Part shown: in pieces, positions 33,752-42,707 of the stretch | How the letters are laid out: each line of letters opens with the position of its first letter | Position numbering within the stretch: position 1 is the stretch's first letter | Assembly (NCBI RefSeq): GCF_046707225.1 | Contig: NZ_JBJKOP010000032.1 | Location: 210,683-274,682, forward strand | DNA from: Caproicibacter sp046707225 | Lineage (GTDB): Bacteria; Bacillota; Clostridia; Oscillospirales; Acutalibacteraceae | DNA length: 64,000 nucleotides | Direction: 5' to 3' | Position numbers and translations under genes: made by a program | Notes under the pieces: generated by a model | Told to the model about the DNA's origin: nothing | Databases searched by the model: none | What the model saw: the letters and a program-made list of their open reading frames with translations, nothing else

Positions 33752-35050
33752 TTATTTACTGTATTGGCTAATATTTCCTTTCTGATTCGGAAGTTTTTCT
33801 CTTGCCACAGCCAGCATCAGCTTGATCCTGTTTTCCTGGTTGACTCTGGTCGCGCTGGGGTCGTAATCGATTGGAACAATGTTGGAACGCTCGTCAACGG
33901 CTTTGATTTTGTGGATCATACCTTTGCCGCAGATATGGTTTGGCAGACAGCCGAACGGCTGCGCGCAGACGATGTTTTCATAGCCCTGTTCGGTCAATTC
34001 CATCATTTCGGCCGTCAACAGCCAGCCTTCTCCCATTTTGTCACCGTAGCCGATAATGTCCTTGACAAGGCTTTTGGTGTGAGTATAAGGAGTCGGCGCC
34101 AGAAACTTTGGTTCGGTTTTGACCGCGTCAATCAGAATGTCCTGCATTTTCGTCAGGTAGTTCATCAGCTTTTGCACCACGAATTTTTTCGCCGGGTTTC
34201 CCCCGTACAGGCTGATGTCCTCCAGACGGTTGTCCACCTTGAACAGCGCGAAGCCCATAATACCGGGAACGTTGATTTCACAGTCCTGCCCGCGCAGAAA
34301 TCCCTCCAGATTGTTGTTTCCCAGCGCGGCGTATTTCACATAGATTTCGCCGACGATACCGACTTTGACCTTTGGTGTTTTCTGAACCGGAACGGCGGCG
34401 AAATCGTGAACGATCGCGTTCAGGTTTTTCCTTTGTTCTTTCAGAGACAGGCCGCGGCCCCGGTTAAACTGCTCCGAAAGGTCCGCAATCCATTTTTCAA
34501 CCTTTTGCCCGCTGTCACCCTTGTTGATTTCGTAAGCCTCCGTCTGATTGTGCAGCAGCATCAGCGCGTCGCCGTAAACGACGCCTGCGACAAATTTCCG
34601 CACCATGGAAAGCGTGATCTGAAAGCCCGGATTCCGTTCCAGAAACGACAGATTAAGAGAAATCACGGGAACCTGTTCCAGGCCGGCTTTTTTCAGCGCC
34701 TTGCGCAGCAGATGGATGTAGTTGGAGGCGCGGCATCCGCCGCCGGTCTGGGTTATAATCAGCGCGGTTTTGTTCAGGTCGTATTTTCCGGAATGCAGTG
34801 CGTCGATAAACTGCCCGATGACAAGAAGAGCCGGGTAACAGGTGTCGTTATGAACGTATTTGAGTCCCTCCTGTACGATGTTGGGGCCGGTTGTGCTCAG
34901 CAGTTCAAATTGATAGCCGCAGTTTTTCATAACATTGACAATCAGCCGGAAATGAATCGGCGCCATCATCGGACACAGGATGGTGTAATCCTTTTTCATT
35001 TCCTTTGTAAACAGAAGACGCCCCTGCTTGTTGTATTTCAGTTTTGCCAT
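33752..35050 (-). CDS. 2-hydroxyacyl-CoA dehydratase-like subunit (activase partner)
   Basis: 432 residues related to the C-terminal third of the large clostridial 'acyl-CoA dehydratase activase-related' proteins. Visible features are LCPMMAPIHFRLI, NDTCYPALLVIGQF with a candidate cluster Cys, TQTGGGCRASNY with another, and VCAQPFGCLPNHICGKG near residue 385, a Cys-rich stretch suited to Fe-S binding. The ATG at 35050 follows AGGGGG, whereas an in-frame GTG at 35068 overlaps the previous stop; the reading frame differs from the preceding gene. The role is unknown; cluster-linked electron transfer to or within a dehydratase-like partner is plausible. Confidence 0.8.
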   Translation of the reverse strand: MAKLKYNKQGRLLFTKEMKKDYTILCPMMAPIHFRLIVNVMKNCGYQFELLSTTGPNIVQEGLKYVHNDTCYPALLVIGQFIDALHSGKYDLNKTALIITQTGGGCRASNYIHLLRKALKKAGLEQVPVISLNLSFLERNPGFQITLSMVRKFVAGVVYGDALMLLHNQTEAYEINKGDSGQKVEKWIADLSEQFNRGRGLSLKEQRKNLNAIVHDFAAVPVQKTPKVKVGIVGEIYVKYAALGNNNLEGFLRGQDCEINVPGIMGFALFKVDNRLEDISLYGGNPAKKFVVQKLMNYLTKMQDILIDAVKTEPKFLAPTPYTHTKSLVKDIIGYGDKMGEGWLLTAEMMELTEQGYENIVCAQPFGCLPNHICGKGMIHKIKAVDERSNIVPIDYDPSATRVNQENRIKLMLAVAREKLPNQKGNISQYSK

Positions 35051-35064
35051 AGTAACGCACCCCC

Positions 35065-37962
35065 TCACGGTTCCAGAGCGGCGAACAGGCTGCGCAGCCT
35101 GATTTTCACCGCGCCAAGGTTTGTGATTTCATCAATTTTGATCTGCGTGTAGATTTTATTGCCCTCTTCCAGAATCCTGCGGACTTCATCGGTTGTAATG
35201 GCGTCGACTCCGCAACCGAACGAGACCAGCTGAACCAGATTCATATCCGGTCTGGAACAGACGTATTTTGCCGCGGCGTACAGTCTGGCGTGATATGTCC
35301 ACTGGTTTAAAACATCCGTATGGACTTTGCCGACTCTTCGGCTGACGATGTCCTCCGTAATGACGGCGGCGCCCAGACTGACGATCAGCTTGTCGATGCC
35401 GTGGTTGATTTCCGGGTCCAAATGATAAGGCCGGCCGCTCAGAATAATGATCGGAAGCTTTTCCCGCTCCGCCTGCGCGATCATTTCGTCGCCCCTTTGC
35501 CGGACCTGTTCCATGTACCGGCCGTATTCGCCGTACGCCGCTTTCGCCGCGCGTTTTACTTCTCGTACGGTGATGTCCGGAAAGCTTTTTTGCAGAATGG
35601 CATGCATTTTGACAGGGAAATCGTGTTTGCGGTGAATGCCGACGTAATCGTGAATCAGGTTGCGGCCCTCGAGCGTGCTCATGTTGGCGGCGATCACTTC
35701 CGGATAATAGGCGACAACCGGGCAGTTGTAATGGTTGTCGGAGATTCCTTCGTCGAAATTGTACGACATGCAGGGGTAGAAAATATTCTGAATCCCTTCG
35801 TCGATCAGCGCCTGCACATGGCCGTGCATCAGTTTCGCGGGAAAGCAGACGGTGTCGGACGGGATGGTGCTCTGTCCGTTCAGGTACAGTTCGCGGTCCG
35901 ACATCGGGGAAAGCACCACTTCAAACCCAAGGGAGGTAAAAAAGCTGTGCCAGAACGGGAGCAGCTCGTACAGGTTAAGCCCCATGGGAATCCCGATTTT
36001 TCCCCTGGGCCCCGGCTCGGATTTGCGGTAGGAAGCCAGAAGATCCATTTTGTAGGCGACCATGTTCAGCTCGCTTTTCGAGTTGCGCTTGGTAACGGGC
36101 TTTTCGCAGCGGTTCCCGCCGATAAAGCGCCGGTTCTCCCCGAAAATATTAATGGTCAGTCTGCAGTGATTGCTGCACAAACCGCAGTTGGTTACTTTTA
36201 CTTCGTGCTTGAAATTTTCGAGCTCTTCCGGGCCGACCAGCGTGGTTTGCGCCGCCGGTTTGCTCATGGCGTAAAGCGCCGCGCCGTAGGCGCCCATCAG
36301 ACCGGAGATGTCGGGTCTGGTGACCTCCACGCCGAGCTCCTTTTCAAAAACGCGCAGTACCGCGTCGTTCAGAAAGGTTCCGCCCTGAACGACAATATTT
36401 TTCCCGAGTTCTTCGGCGTTCGGGACGCGGATGACCTTGTAGATCGCGTTTTTCACCACGCTGACCGAAAGGCCGGCGGAGATATCCTCCGTGGTCGCGC
36501 CGTCCTTCTGCGCCTGCTTGACCTGGGAATTCATAAACACAGTGCAGCGGGAGCCCAGGTCCACGGGATGCTCCGCGAACAGCCCGAGCTTCGCGAATTC
36601 CGGAATTTCGTAGCCGAGCGTGTTGGCAAACGTCTGCAGAAACGAACCGCAGCCGGAAGAACAGGCTTCGTTCAAAAAAATATTGTCCACAGCGCCGTTG
36701 CGAATTTTAAAGCATTTCATGTCCTGCCCGCCGATGTCGATGACAAAATCGACGTTTGGGCGGAAGTGTTTGGCGGCGGTAAAATGCGCGACGGTTTCCA
36801 CAATGCCGTAGTCGATTCCGAACGCGTTTTTCAGAAGCTCTTCTCCGTAGCCTGTGACCGCGCTCTTCGAAATACGGAGATTTGGGTGTTCTTGATCAAT
36901 ACCGAGCAGATAGTCCCGGATGATAGGGACCGGGTTGCCGGAATTACTTTTGTAGATGGAGTCTAAAATTTCCCCGTCCCTGCCGAGCAGAACGGCTTTG
37001 ACCGTGGTGGAACCCGCGTCGACGCCCAGATACGCGTCACCGCTGTATTTATCGATGTCGCCGCGCGGAGCTTTGCACTGCGCGTGCCTTTGGCAGAATT
37101 CTTCATATTCCGCCGCATTCCGAAACAGCGGAGGAATGGAGAGAAAGCTGCCGGTGGAACCGTATTTCCGGATGCTTTCCAGAGCTTCCACAAGATTTGT
37201 CTCAACCGCCCCGCAGTACGCAGCGCCGATGGCGACATAATAAAGGGAATCCTCCGGGCAGACGCCGGTTACCTTCAGTGCGCGGTCGAAGCTGTCGCGC
37301 AGCTGCGGCAGAAAAGTCAGCGGCCCGCCCAGATAAACCACCTTGCCGCGGATTGGCCGGCCCTGGGCAAGACCGGCAATCGTCTGGTTTGCGACGGCGG
37401 CGAAAATGCTGGCGGAGATGTCCGTTGCCCTTGCGCCCTGGTTCAGCAGCGGCTGAACGTCCGACTTCGCAAAGACCCCGCAGCGTGAAGCGATGGTGTA
37501 AATTTTCTCATACCGGGCTGCGAGGCTGTCCATTTCCTCCAACGAAACATTCAAAAGGGTAGCCATCTGATCGATAAAGGCACCGGTTCCGCCCGCGCAG
37601 GAACCGTTCATGCGCACCTCCAGTCCGCCGGAAAGAAACAGAATTTTTGCGTCTTCTCCGCCGAGCTCTATAATCACGTCCGCGTCGGGGATCAGCTTTC
37701 CGACCGCGATGCGGGTCGCGTAAACCTCCTGAACAAAGGGAAGGCCGCAGGTCTGGGAGATTCCCATTCCGGCGGAGCCTGAAACAGTCAGCTTTGCCGT
37801 CTCGTCCAGACTGAATTCACGGCGGACTTTTTCCAGAAGTTCCGTCATTTTTTCAGTGATTTTTGAATAATGCCGTTCATAGGAACGATACAAAATATTG
37901 CCTGTTTCATCCATGACGACGCATTTTATTGTGGTGGAGCCAACATCCAATCCAATTTTCAT
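35065..37962 (-). CDS. Acyl-CoA dehydratase activase-like ATPase (double ASKHA plus DUF2229)
   Basis: 965 residues. Two BadF/HgdC-type ATPase domains lie in tandem: the first begins MKIGLDVGSTTIK, with cluster motif GSCAGGTGAF near residue 110; the second begins at about 317 (VDAGSTTVKAVLL), with EACSSGCGSF near residue 435. In the single-domain activator HgdC the equivalent cysteines hold a [4Fe-4S] cluster between subunits; here one chain supplies both halves. The C-terminal part (from about 620) has CGLCSNHCRL and RCEKPV cysteines and a DUF2229-like region. The ATG at 37962 follows GGCAGGG. No 2-hydroxyacyl-CoA dehydratase alpha/beta genes are nearby, so its target is unknown. Confidence 0.85.
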   Translation of the reverse strand: MKIGLDVGSTTIKCVVMDETGNILYRSYERHYSKITEKMTELLEKVRREFSLDETAKLTVSGSAGMGISQTCGLPFVQEVYATRIAVGKLIPDADVIIELGGEDAKILFLSGGLEVRMNGSCAGGTGAFIDQMATLLNVSLEEMDSLAARYEKIYTIASRCGVFAKSDVQPLLNQGARATDISASIFAAVANQTIAGLAQGRPIRGKVVYLGGPLTFLPQLRDSFDRALKVTGVCPEDSLYYVAIGAAYCGAVETNLVEALESIRKYGSTGSFLSIPPLFRNAAEYEEFCQRHAQCKAPRGDIDKYSGDAYLGVDAGSTTVKAVLLGRDGEILDSIYKSNSGNPVPIIRDYLLGIDQEHPNLRISKSAVTGYGEELLKNAFGIDYGIVETVAHFTAAKHFRPNVDFVIDIGGQDMKCFKIRNGAVDNIFLNEACSSGCGSFLQTFANTLGYEIPEFAKLGLFAEHPVDLGSRCTVFMNSQVKQAQKDGATTEDISAGLSVSVVKNAIYKVIRVPNAEELGKNIVVQGGTFLNDAVLRVFEKELGVEVTRPDISGLMGAYGAALYAMSKPAAQTTLVGPEELENFKHEVKVTNCGLCSNHCRLTINIFGENRRFIGGNRCEKPVTKRNSKSELNMVAYKMDLLASYRKSEPGPRGKIGIPMGLNLYELLPFWHSFFTSLGFEVVLSPMSDRELYLNGQSTIPSDTVCFPAKLMHGHVQALIDEGIQNIFYPCMSYNFDEGISDNHYNCPVVAYYPEVIAANMSTLEGRNLIHDYVGIHRKHDFPVKMHAILQKSFPDITVREVKRAAKAAYGEYGRYMEQVRQRGDEMIAQAEREKLPIIILSGRPYHLDPEINHGIDKLIVSLGAAVITEDIVSRRVGKVHTDVLNQWTYHARLYAAAKYVCSRPDMNLVQLVSFGCGVDAITTDEVRRILEEGNKIYTQIKIDEITNLGAVKIRLRSLFAALEP

Positions 37963-38067
37963 CGCAATGCCCTGCCATTTCCTCAGTCGTTTATATGTTA
38001 ACAACTCATTCTAATTCAATCATAGCAAATCTGTCAAGGGATTCTTTTTTAAAATTGAAAGTCCGTC

Positions 38068-38096
38068 TTGTACTTTTGCCGCCGCGATGTTAAAAT
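38068..38096 (+). promoter_or_regulatory. Promoter of pyrB
   Basis: TTGTAC (38068-38073), 17-bp spacer, TAAAAT (38091-38096). The 40-nt leader is too short for a PyrR-type attenuator. Confidence 0.55.
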
Positions 38097-38135
38097 ATTA
38101 CTCGAAATCAACAGAGAAAGTACGGGGTGAACCTG

Positions 38136-39209
38136 ATGCAGCTTTATGACATGATAGATCTGGACCAGCTGTCCGTGGAAGAAATCATGGATTTGATCGC
38201 GCTTTCCGACAGTATCCGCAAGAACCCCTGGGCCTATCGGGAGTCCTGCCGCGGCAAAATAATGGCGACGCTGTTCTACGAGCCTTCCACGCGCACAAAA
38301 ATGTCGTTTCAGACGGCAATGTACCGTCTTGGCGGCGAAGTGATCGGCTTTGACAATCCGGAAAATACGTCGGTCTCCAAGGGGGAAAGCCTGAAGGACA
38401 CCATCACGGTCGTCAGCGGGTATGCGGATGTGATTGTGATGCGGAATCCTCGGGAAGGCGCTGCGGCTGCGGCGTCGCTTTATTCAAAGTCTCCCATTAT
38501 CAACGCGGGGGACGGCGGGCATCTGCATCCCACGCAGACTTTGACGGACCTTGTGACTTTATATAATGAAAAGGGAAGGCTGGACCATTTGAGGATCGGC
38601 CTGTGCGGGGACCTGAAAAACGGAAGAACCGTCCATTCGCTGATTCGGACGATGACCCGTTTTCCAGGTTCCTCTTTTGTTCTGATTTCCACCCCGGAAC
38701 TGGCGCTGCCGAAATATGTGCGGGACGTTATGGACGCCGCGGGCTGTTGCTACACTGAGGCGGCAAGTCTTGAGCAGGCTCTTCCGGAACTTGACGTGCT
38801 ATATATGACCCGGATTCAGCAGGAGCGTTTTGCAAGTCTTGAGGAATACGAGCGGCAAAAGGGAGTCTTTGTTCTGGACGGCGTAAAACTCAGAAGCGCC
38901 AGACCGGATTTGAAAATACTGCATCCGCTGCCCCGCGTGGACGAAATCACGGTCGATGTGGACAACGACCCGCGCGCTTCTTATTTTGACCAGACGGTCT
39001 ACGGCGTATATGCCAGAATGGCCCTGATCCTGACCATTCTGCAGAGTCGGGACAGGCCGGAAAAAAGAAAAATTCCGCGTTCCACGCATCCGCACCGCTG
39101 CTCCAACCCAAAATGTATTACACAGACGGAACATTATTTGCCGAGCCTGTTTACGGAAGCCGGGGACATGCTTCTGTGCTCTTACTGCGACGGAGGCACC
39201 TTGATTTAG
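38136..39209 (+). CDS. pyrB: Aspartate carbamoyltransferase with PyrI-like zinc tail
   Basis: 357 residues; catalyses carbamoyl phosphate plus aspartate to carbamoyl-aspartate, the committed step of pyrimidine synthesis. Catalytic motifs are FYEPSTRTKMSF (about 45-56), HPTQTLTDL and HPLPRVDEI. Normal catalytic chains are about 305-310 residues. Here about 50 extra C-terminal residues carry Cys322-x4-Cys327-x20-Cys348-x2-Cys351, the zinc-ligand pattern of the regulatory chain PyrI (CSNPKC resembles its CPNSNC). The nucleotide-binding half of PyrI is absent. ATG 38136 is preferred over GTG 38127 because a GGGGTGA ribosome site overlaps the GTG. No other pyr genes flank it. Confidence 0.93.
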   Translation: MQLYDMIDLDQLSVEEIMDLIALSDSIRKNPWAYRESCRGKIMATLFYEPSTRTKMSFQTAMYRLGGEVIGFDNPENTSVSKGESLKDTITVVSGYADVIVMRNPREGAAAAASLYSKSPIINAGDGGHLHPTQTLTDLVTLYNEKGRLDHLRIGLCGDLKNGRTVHSLIRTMTRFPGSSFVLISTPELALPKYVRDVMDAAGCCYTEAASLEQALPELDVLYMTRIQQERFASLEEYERQKGVFVLDGVKLRSARPDLKILHPLPRVDEITVDVDNDPRASYFDQTVYGVYARMALILTILQSRDRPEKRKIPRSTHPHRCSNPKCITQTEHYLPSLFTEAGDMLLCSYCDGGTLI

Positions 39210-39225
39210 AGGGCTCCGGCCCTGC

Positions 39226-39254
39226 TTGCCATTTCCGGAAAACTGTGCTATGAT
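39226..39254 (+). promoter_or_regulatory. Promoter of the yebC gene
   Basis: TTGCCA (39226-39231), 17-bp spacer, TATGAT (39249-39254), starting within a short AGGGC/GCCCT hairpin region just after pyrB. Confidence 0.55.
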
Positions 39255-39293
39255 GAAAAACAAGTGCTATTTAAAGTTTGGAGGACTTTATTT

Positions 39294-40040
39294 ATGTCGG
39301 GCCATTCAAAATGGAATAATATTAAACGTAAAAAAGAAAAAACAGACGGAGCCAAGGCGAAGGTCTTTACAAAAATTGGGCGCGAACTGGCCGTGGCGGT
39401 GAAACAGGGCGGCGGACCGGACCCGAATGCAAATTCTCGCTTAAGGGACTGCATTGCAAAGGCAAAAGCTGCCAATGTTCCTAATGACAATATTGAACGC
39501 ATCATCAAGAAAGCCGCGGGCGAAGGGGACGAAAACAAATACGAGACCATTCAGTACGAGGGCTATGGCCCGAGCGGAATCGCCGTCATTGTGGAAACGC
39601 TGACGGATAACCGCAACCGCACCGCCGGCGATATCCGGCATTATTTTGATAAGTTCGGCGGAAACCTTGGCCAAAACGGCTGCGTTTCCTTCCTCTTTGA
39701 GCGTAAGGGCGTTATTTTAATTGAAAAAGAAGGCCTTTCGGAAGACAAGGTGATGGAGGACGGACTGGAAGCAGGCGCGTCCGATTTTCAGTCGGATGAC
39801 GACGTCTTTGAAATTGACACGGAGCCGGACGATTTCAGCGGCGTCCTGAACGATCTTGAAAAGAAAGGCTATGAATTCGTGTCTGCCGAAGTCGAAATGG
39901 TCCCCAGTACGACTGTGAAGCTGGAAGATCCGGATGCGGCTGTGAAAATGCAGCGCTTGCTCGACACCCTGGAAGACAACGACGACGTGCAGAACGTATG
40001 GCACAATTGGGATAATTCGGACCAGGATGAAGAAAACTAA
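39294..40040 (+). CDS. YebC/PmpR family protein
   Basis: 248 residues with the invariant N-terminus MSGHSKWNNIKRKK and GRELAVAVKQGGGDP-like segment (here GGGPDPNANSRLRDCI). The family was named for transcriptional regulation and has more recently been linked to translation of proline-rich stretches on the ribosome. Domain 3 holds the acidic EDPDAAVKMQRLLDTLEDNDD. The C-terminus NWDNSDQDEEN is acidic. The ATG at 39294 follows TTGGAGGAC. The pseudokinase gene starts 44 bp downstream and may be cotranscribed. Confidence 0.93.
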   Translation: MSGHSKWNNIKRKKEKTDGAKAKVFTKIGRELAVAVKQGGGPDPNANSRLRDCIAKAKAANVPNDNIERIIKKAAGEGDENKYETIQYEGYGPSGIAVIVETLTDNRNRTAGDIRHYFDKFGGNLGQNGCVSFLFERKGVILIEKEGLSEDKVMEDGLEAGASDFQSDDDVFEIDTEPDDFSGVLNDLEKKGYEFVSAEVEMVPSTTVKLEDPDAAVKMQRLLDTLEDNDDVQNVWHNWDNSDQDEEN

Positions 40041-40084
40041 ACAAACCCGGCAAAGATCGTGATGAATGGTTCGGAGGCGGCAAT

Positions 40085-41812
40085 ATGACTGATCCGGCAA
40101 ATCTGTGTATGAACTGCATGTCCGAAAAAACAGAAGAAGGGGCTTGTCCGCACTGCGGGTACCGCGGGGATGAGCCTCAGATGAAGCACGCCCTTCCGCT
40201 GAAAACGATGCTGCAAAATCGGTATCTGGTCGGCGTGGCCCAAAGAAGCAACGGAGAGGGAATTACTTACATCGGATATGACACCGTCTTGAACATTCCG
40301 GTCGAGCTGCACGAATTTTTCCCACAGACTCTTAGTGAAAGGGCCGCCAACGGAGCGGATGTGCGGGTCATCGGCGGCAGCGAAATTATTTTCAACGAGT
40401 CCTTTGCCCGTTTTTTAAGCTATTCAAGAGAAATTGCTCATATGCGGGAGCTTTCCGCGATTTTGCAGATTTATGATATTTTCGAAGAAAACCACACGGC
40501 GTACACCATTTCAGAGTGGAACGACAGCATTACGCTGCGTTATTTTGTAGAAAGAAGCGGAGGAAGGCTCAGCTGGAATACCGCTCGGCAGCTTTTTATG
40601 CCCGTCCTTTCGGCACTGAGTGTCCTCCATGCCCATTCCATCGGGCATCTTGGAATTTCCCCGGATACGCTTTCCATCATGGAGGATGGCCGCATGAAGC
40701 TCGGCGGGTTTTCCATCGGGGCCGTCCGGCAGATGGACACCGATCTGCCGCCGGACATGGTCCCCGGCTGCGCTGCCATCGAGCAGTATATCATGGATTA
40801 CAAACCGGACGAGGCGACGGATGTATACGGCTTTGCCGCATCTCTGTTTTTTGCGCTGACCGGAACTCTTCCGCCGGACGCGTTAAAGAGAAGGAACGAC
40901 CCTCGCCTTTATATTCCCACGGCTGTGCTTCAAACTTTGCCGCCCTATTTGGTTACCGCACTGGCCAATGCGCTTCAGGTATCCCCGGACCGCCGGACGC
41001 CGACCTTTGAACGCCTGCGCACGGAGCTTTCGCTTGCACCCGCGGTAACCGCCGCGCTGGAGGAAACCAGACGGATCGGCCGGGTTCAGACTAACGCCGA
41101 ATCCCATCAGCAGAAGAGCCGGGAAAAGAAGAAGCGTGAGCTGCCGGGGTTTGTCTGGGTGCTTGCCTCATGCGCCGTGATGCTGGTCGTTTTTACGGCA
41201 ATCGGGGTTTTCTGGATCAGCCGGACTCCTGCCGACAGCCGCAATCTGACGACCGGAACCACGGCGGAGACTTCGTCGGCTGCATCCTCGGAATCTTCGG
41301 GGCAGCAGTACTCCGCGAAAATGATGACGCAGGATTCTTCCGCTGAAGAACAGATCACCGTTCCGAATCTGGTGGGACAAAATTATGACCAGCTGGTTGC
41401 CGCCGTATCGTCCAACACGGAAACAGAGTACCAGGTTCTTCTTTCTTCCAGGCAGTTTTCCGATACGGTTCCGGAGGGATGCATTATCTCGCAGCAGCCG
41501 GCGGCAGATGGTAAGATGGCGAAGGGGACGGCCATTGTGGTGGTCGTCAGCGAAGGGACGGCGGTGAGGACTCTTCCTGAGATCGCGGGGGAAACTCTGC
41601 CGGATGCTTCTGAAGATGTGACTTCGGCGGGATTTGTTCCAACCAAAGCGGAAGCGTATAGCAGCAAAGTTCCGTCCGGCCTTGTCATCGGTTATCAGGA
41701 CGCAAAGCAAGGCAGTCAGATGGCATACGGGTCCAAAGTCGTCATTGTTGTCAGTAAAGGACCGAACCCGAACCCTTCCGCCAATTCGTCAGGCGCTTCT
41801 TCCGGCGGTTAA
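40085..41812 (+). CDS. Zinc-ribbon PASTA pseudokinase
   Basis: 575 residues. A zinc ribbon (Cys8, 11, 21, 24) precedes a protein-kinase-like domain (about 40-310), a basic juxtamembrane stretch, one helix (about 353-375), a Ser/Thr-rich linker and two extracellular PASTA domains (about 415-483 and 484-551), followed by a Ser/Gly tail. The kinase fold lacks its catalytic residues: the VAIK lysine position reads VELH (His76), the HRD loop reads HLGISPD (Gly190) and DFG reads GFS (Gly208-Ser210). The glycine loop is also degraded (RSNGEG). It should not phosphorylate, but could sense muropeptides or wall intermediates through PASTA and scaffold partners inside. ATG at 40085 after GGAGG. Confidence 0.85.
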   Translation: MTDPANLCMNCMSEKTEEGACPHCGYRGDEPQMKHALPLKTMLQNRYLVGVAQRSNGEGITYIGYDTVLNIPVELHEFFPQTLSERAANGADVRVIGGSEIIFNESFARFLSYSREIAHMRELSAILQIYDIFEENHTAYTISEWNDSITLRYFVERSGGRLSWNTARQLFMPVLSALSVLHAHSIGHLGISPDTLSIMEDGRMKLGGFSIGAVRQMDTDLPPDMVPGCAAIEQYIMDYKPDEATDVYGFAASLFFALTGTLPPDALKRRNDPRLYIPTAVLQTLPPYLVTALANALQVSPDRRTPTFERLRTELSLAPAVTAALEETRRIGRVQTNAESHQQKSREKKKRELPGFVWVLASCAVMLVVFTAIGVFWISRTPADSRNLTTGTTAETSSAASSESSGQQYSAKMMTQDSSAEEQITVPNLVGQNYDQLVAAVSSNTETEYQVLLSSRQFSDTVPEGCIISQQPAADGKMAKGTAIVVVVSEGTAVRTLPEIAGETLPDASEDVTSAGFVPTKAEAYSSKVPSGLVIGYQDAKQGSQMAYGSKVVIVVSKGPNPNPSANSSGASSGG

Positions 41813-41826
41813 AAACGAGGATGCAC

Positions 41827-41853
41827 AAGGCCGGGGCAAAAAGCCCCGGCCTT
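41827..41853 (+). terminator. Terminator after the pseudokinase gene
   Basis: AAGGCCGGGGC (41827-41837) and its complement (41843-41853) form an 11-bp stem with a 5-nt loop; only a weak T-tract follows. Confidence 0.75.
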
Positions 41854-41884
41854 AAATTTAGCGAACCGCATGACATGTAAAAAA

Positions 41885-41922
41885 CTGCCCCGGCGCCGGC
41901 TTCGGCCGGCATTCCGGGACAG
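41885..41922 (-). terminator. Terminator of the rpsF-ssb-rpsR operon
   Basis: Imperfect GC-rich hairpin (CTGTCCCGG...GCCGGC, CGAA loop, GCCGGC...CCGGGGCAG on the minus strand), followed on the minus strand by TTTTTT. Confidence 0.8.
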
Positions 41923-41941
41923 CGTTTTAATTTTATCAGAC

Positions 41942-42199
41942 TCAGTCGCTGCTGAACGGAAGCAGAGCAAGGTGACGCGCACGCTTGATTGCTACAGTCA
42001 GTTCGCGCTGGTGATGAGCGCAGGTGCCGGTAACTCTGCGGGGAAGAATTTTAGCCCGCTCAGAGACAAAGCGGCGAAGCTTTGCGACATCTTTATAATC
42101 AATGGTATCGACTTTATCCACGCAGAAGCTGCAGACCTTTTTACGGCCTTTGCGGCCGCCTCTGCGCTCCCTTACGGGTCTGTCTTGATTGTCAGCCAT
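41942..42199 (-). CDS. rpsR: Small ribosomal subunit protein bS18
   Basis: 85 residues, full length. It is the zinc-type S18: KVCSFCVDK (C-x2-C) near residue 22 and TGTCAHHQ near residue 60. The conserved basic core IDYKDVAKLRRFVSERAKILPRRVTG identifies the protein, which binds S6 and 16S rRNA in the platform. AGGAGG precedes the ATG at 42199. It is last in the conserved rpsF-ssb-rpsR operon. Confidence 0.97.
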   Translation of the reverse strand: MADNQDRPVRERRGGRKGRKKVCSFCVDKVDTIDYKDVAKLRRFVSERAKILPRRVTGTCAHHQRELTVAIKRARHLALLPFSSD

Positions 42200-42236
42200 G
42201 AGAAACCTCCTTATTCATTTTCAAACTAATGGTTGG

Positions 42237-42701
42237 TCAGAAGGGAAGATCGTCGTCGGACGGGATTTCCTCAAAATCAGCTGTATCGCCGTTTGCATAC
42301 GCGGGCGCCGGCTGCTCACTGCGGTCATTCGTCGGACTCCCGGTCCGGGCGGAATAATTGCCGGAGGAAGCTGTTCCTTCCCGCTTCGGCTCTGCAAAAT
42401 GAACGTTGTCGGCAATAATCTCAACCGCCTTGCGTTTATTTCCGTCTTTGTCGGTGTAAGACCGGGTCTGAATGGAACCCTGCACAGCAGCCAACTGGCC
42501 TTTACGGAAATATTTGCAGACAAATTCAGCGGTGTTGCGCCATGCCACGACATCAATAAAGTCCGTCTGACGATCGGTACCGGCTTTTACATAGGATCGG
42601 TCCACGGCAATGGTAAAACTGGTTACGGAGATCCCGTTCGGCGTATGCCGAAGTTCGGGATCCGCGACAAGCCTTCCCATTAAAACAGCGACATTCAGCA
42701 T
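42237..42701 (-). CDS. ssb: Single-stranded DNA-binding protein
   Basis: 154 residues: an OB-fold (1-105) starting MLNVAVLMGRLVADPELR with AVQGSIQTRSYTDKDG, a flexible Ser/Pro/Asn-rich linker, and the acidic protein-interaction tip DDDLPF. It coats single-stranded DNA in replication, repair and recombination. It starts 6 bp after the rpsF stop and precedes rpsR by 37 bp, the standard bacterial operon order. Confidence 0.97.
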   Translation of the reverse strand: MLNVAVLMGRLVADPELRHTPNGISVTSFTIAVDRSYVKAGTDRQTDFIDVVAWRNTAEFVCKYFRKGQLAAVQGSIQTRSYTDKDGNKRKAVEIIADNVHFAEPKREGTASSGNYSARTGSPTNDRSEQPAPAYANGDTADFEEIPSDDDLPF

Positions 42702-42707
42702 TTCAGG

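Noticed and set aside
35040..35075. Frameshift splitting a single activase protein
   Set aside because: The second gene has its own AGGGGG ribosome site and ATG 14 bp after the first stop, so two genes are more likely than an error; still listed as something to verify.
33563..36966. Two long plus-strand frames (529 and 548 codons) opposite the activase pair
   Set aside because: The minus strand has clear ATPase and cysteine motifs, proper starts and ribosome sites; the plus frames are shadows.
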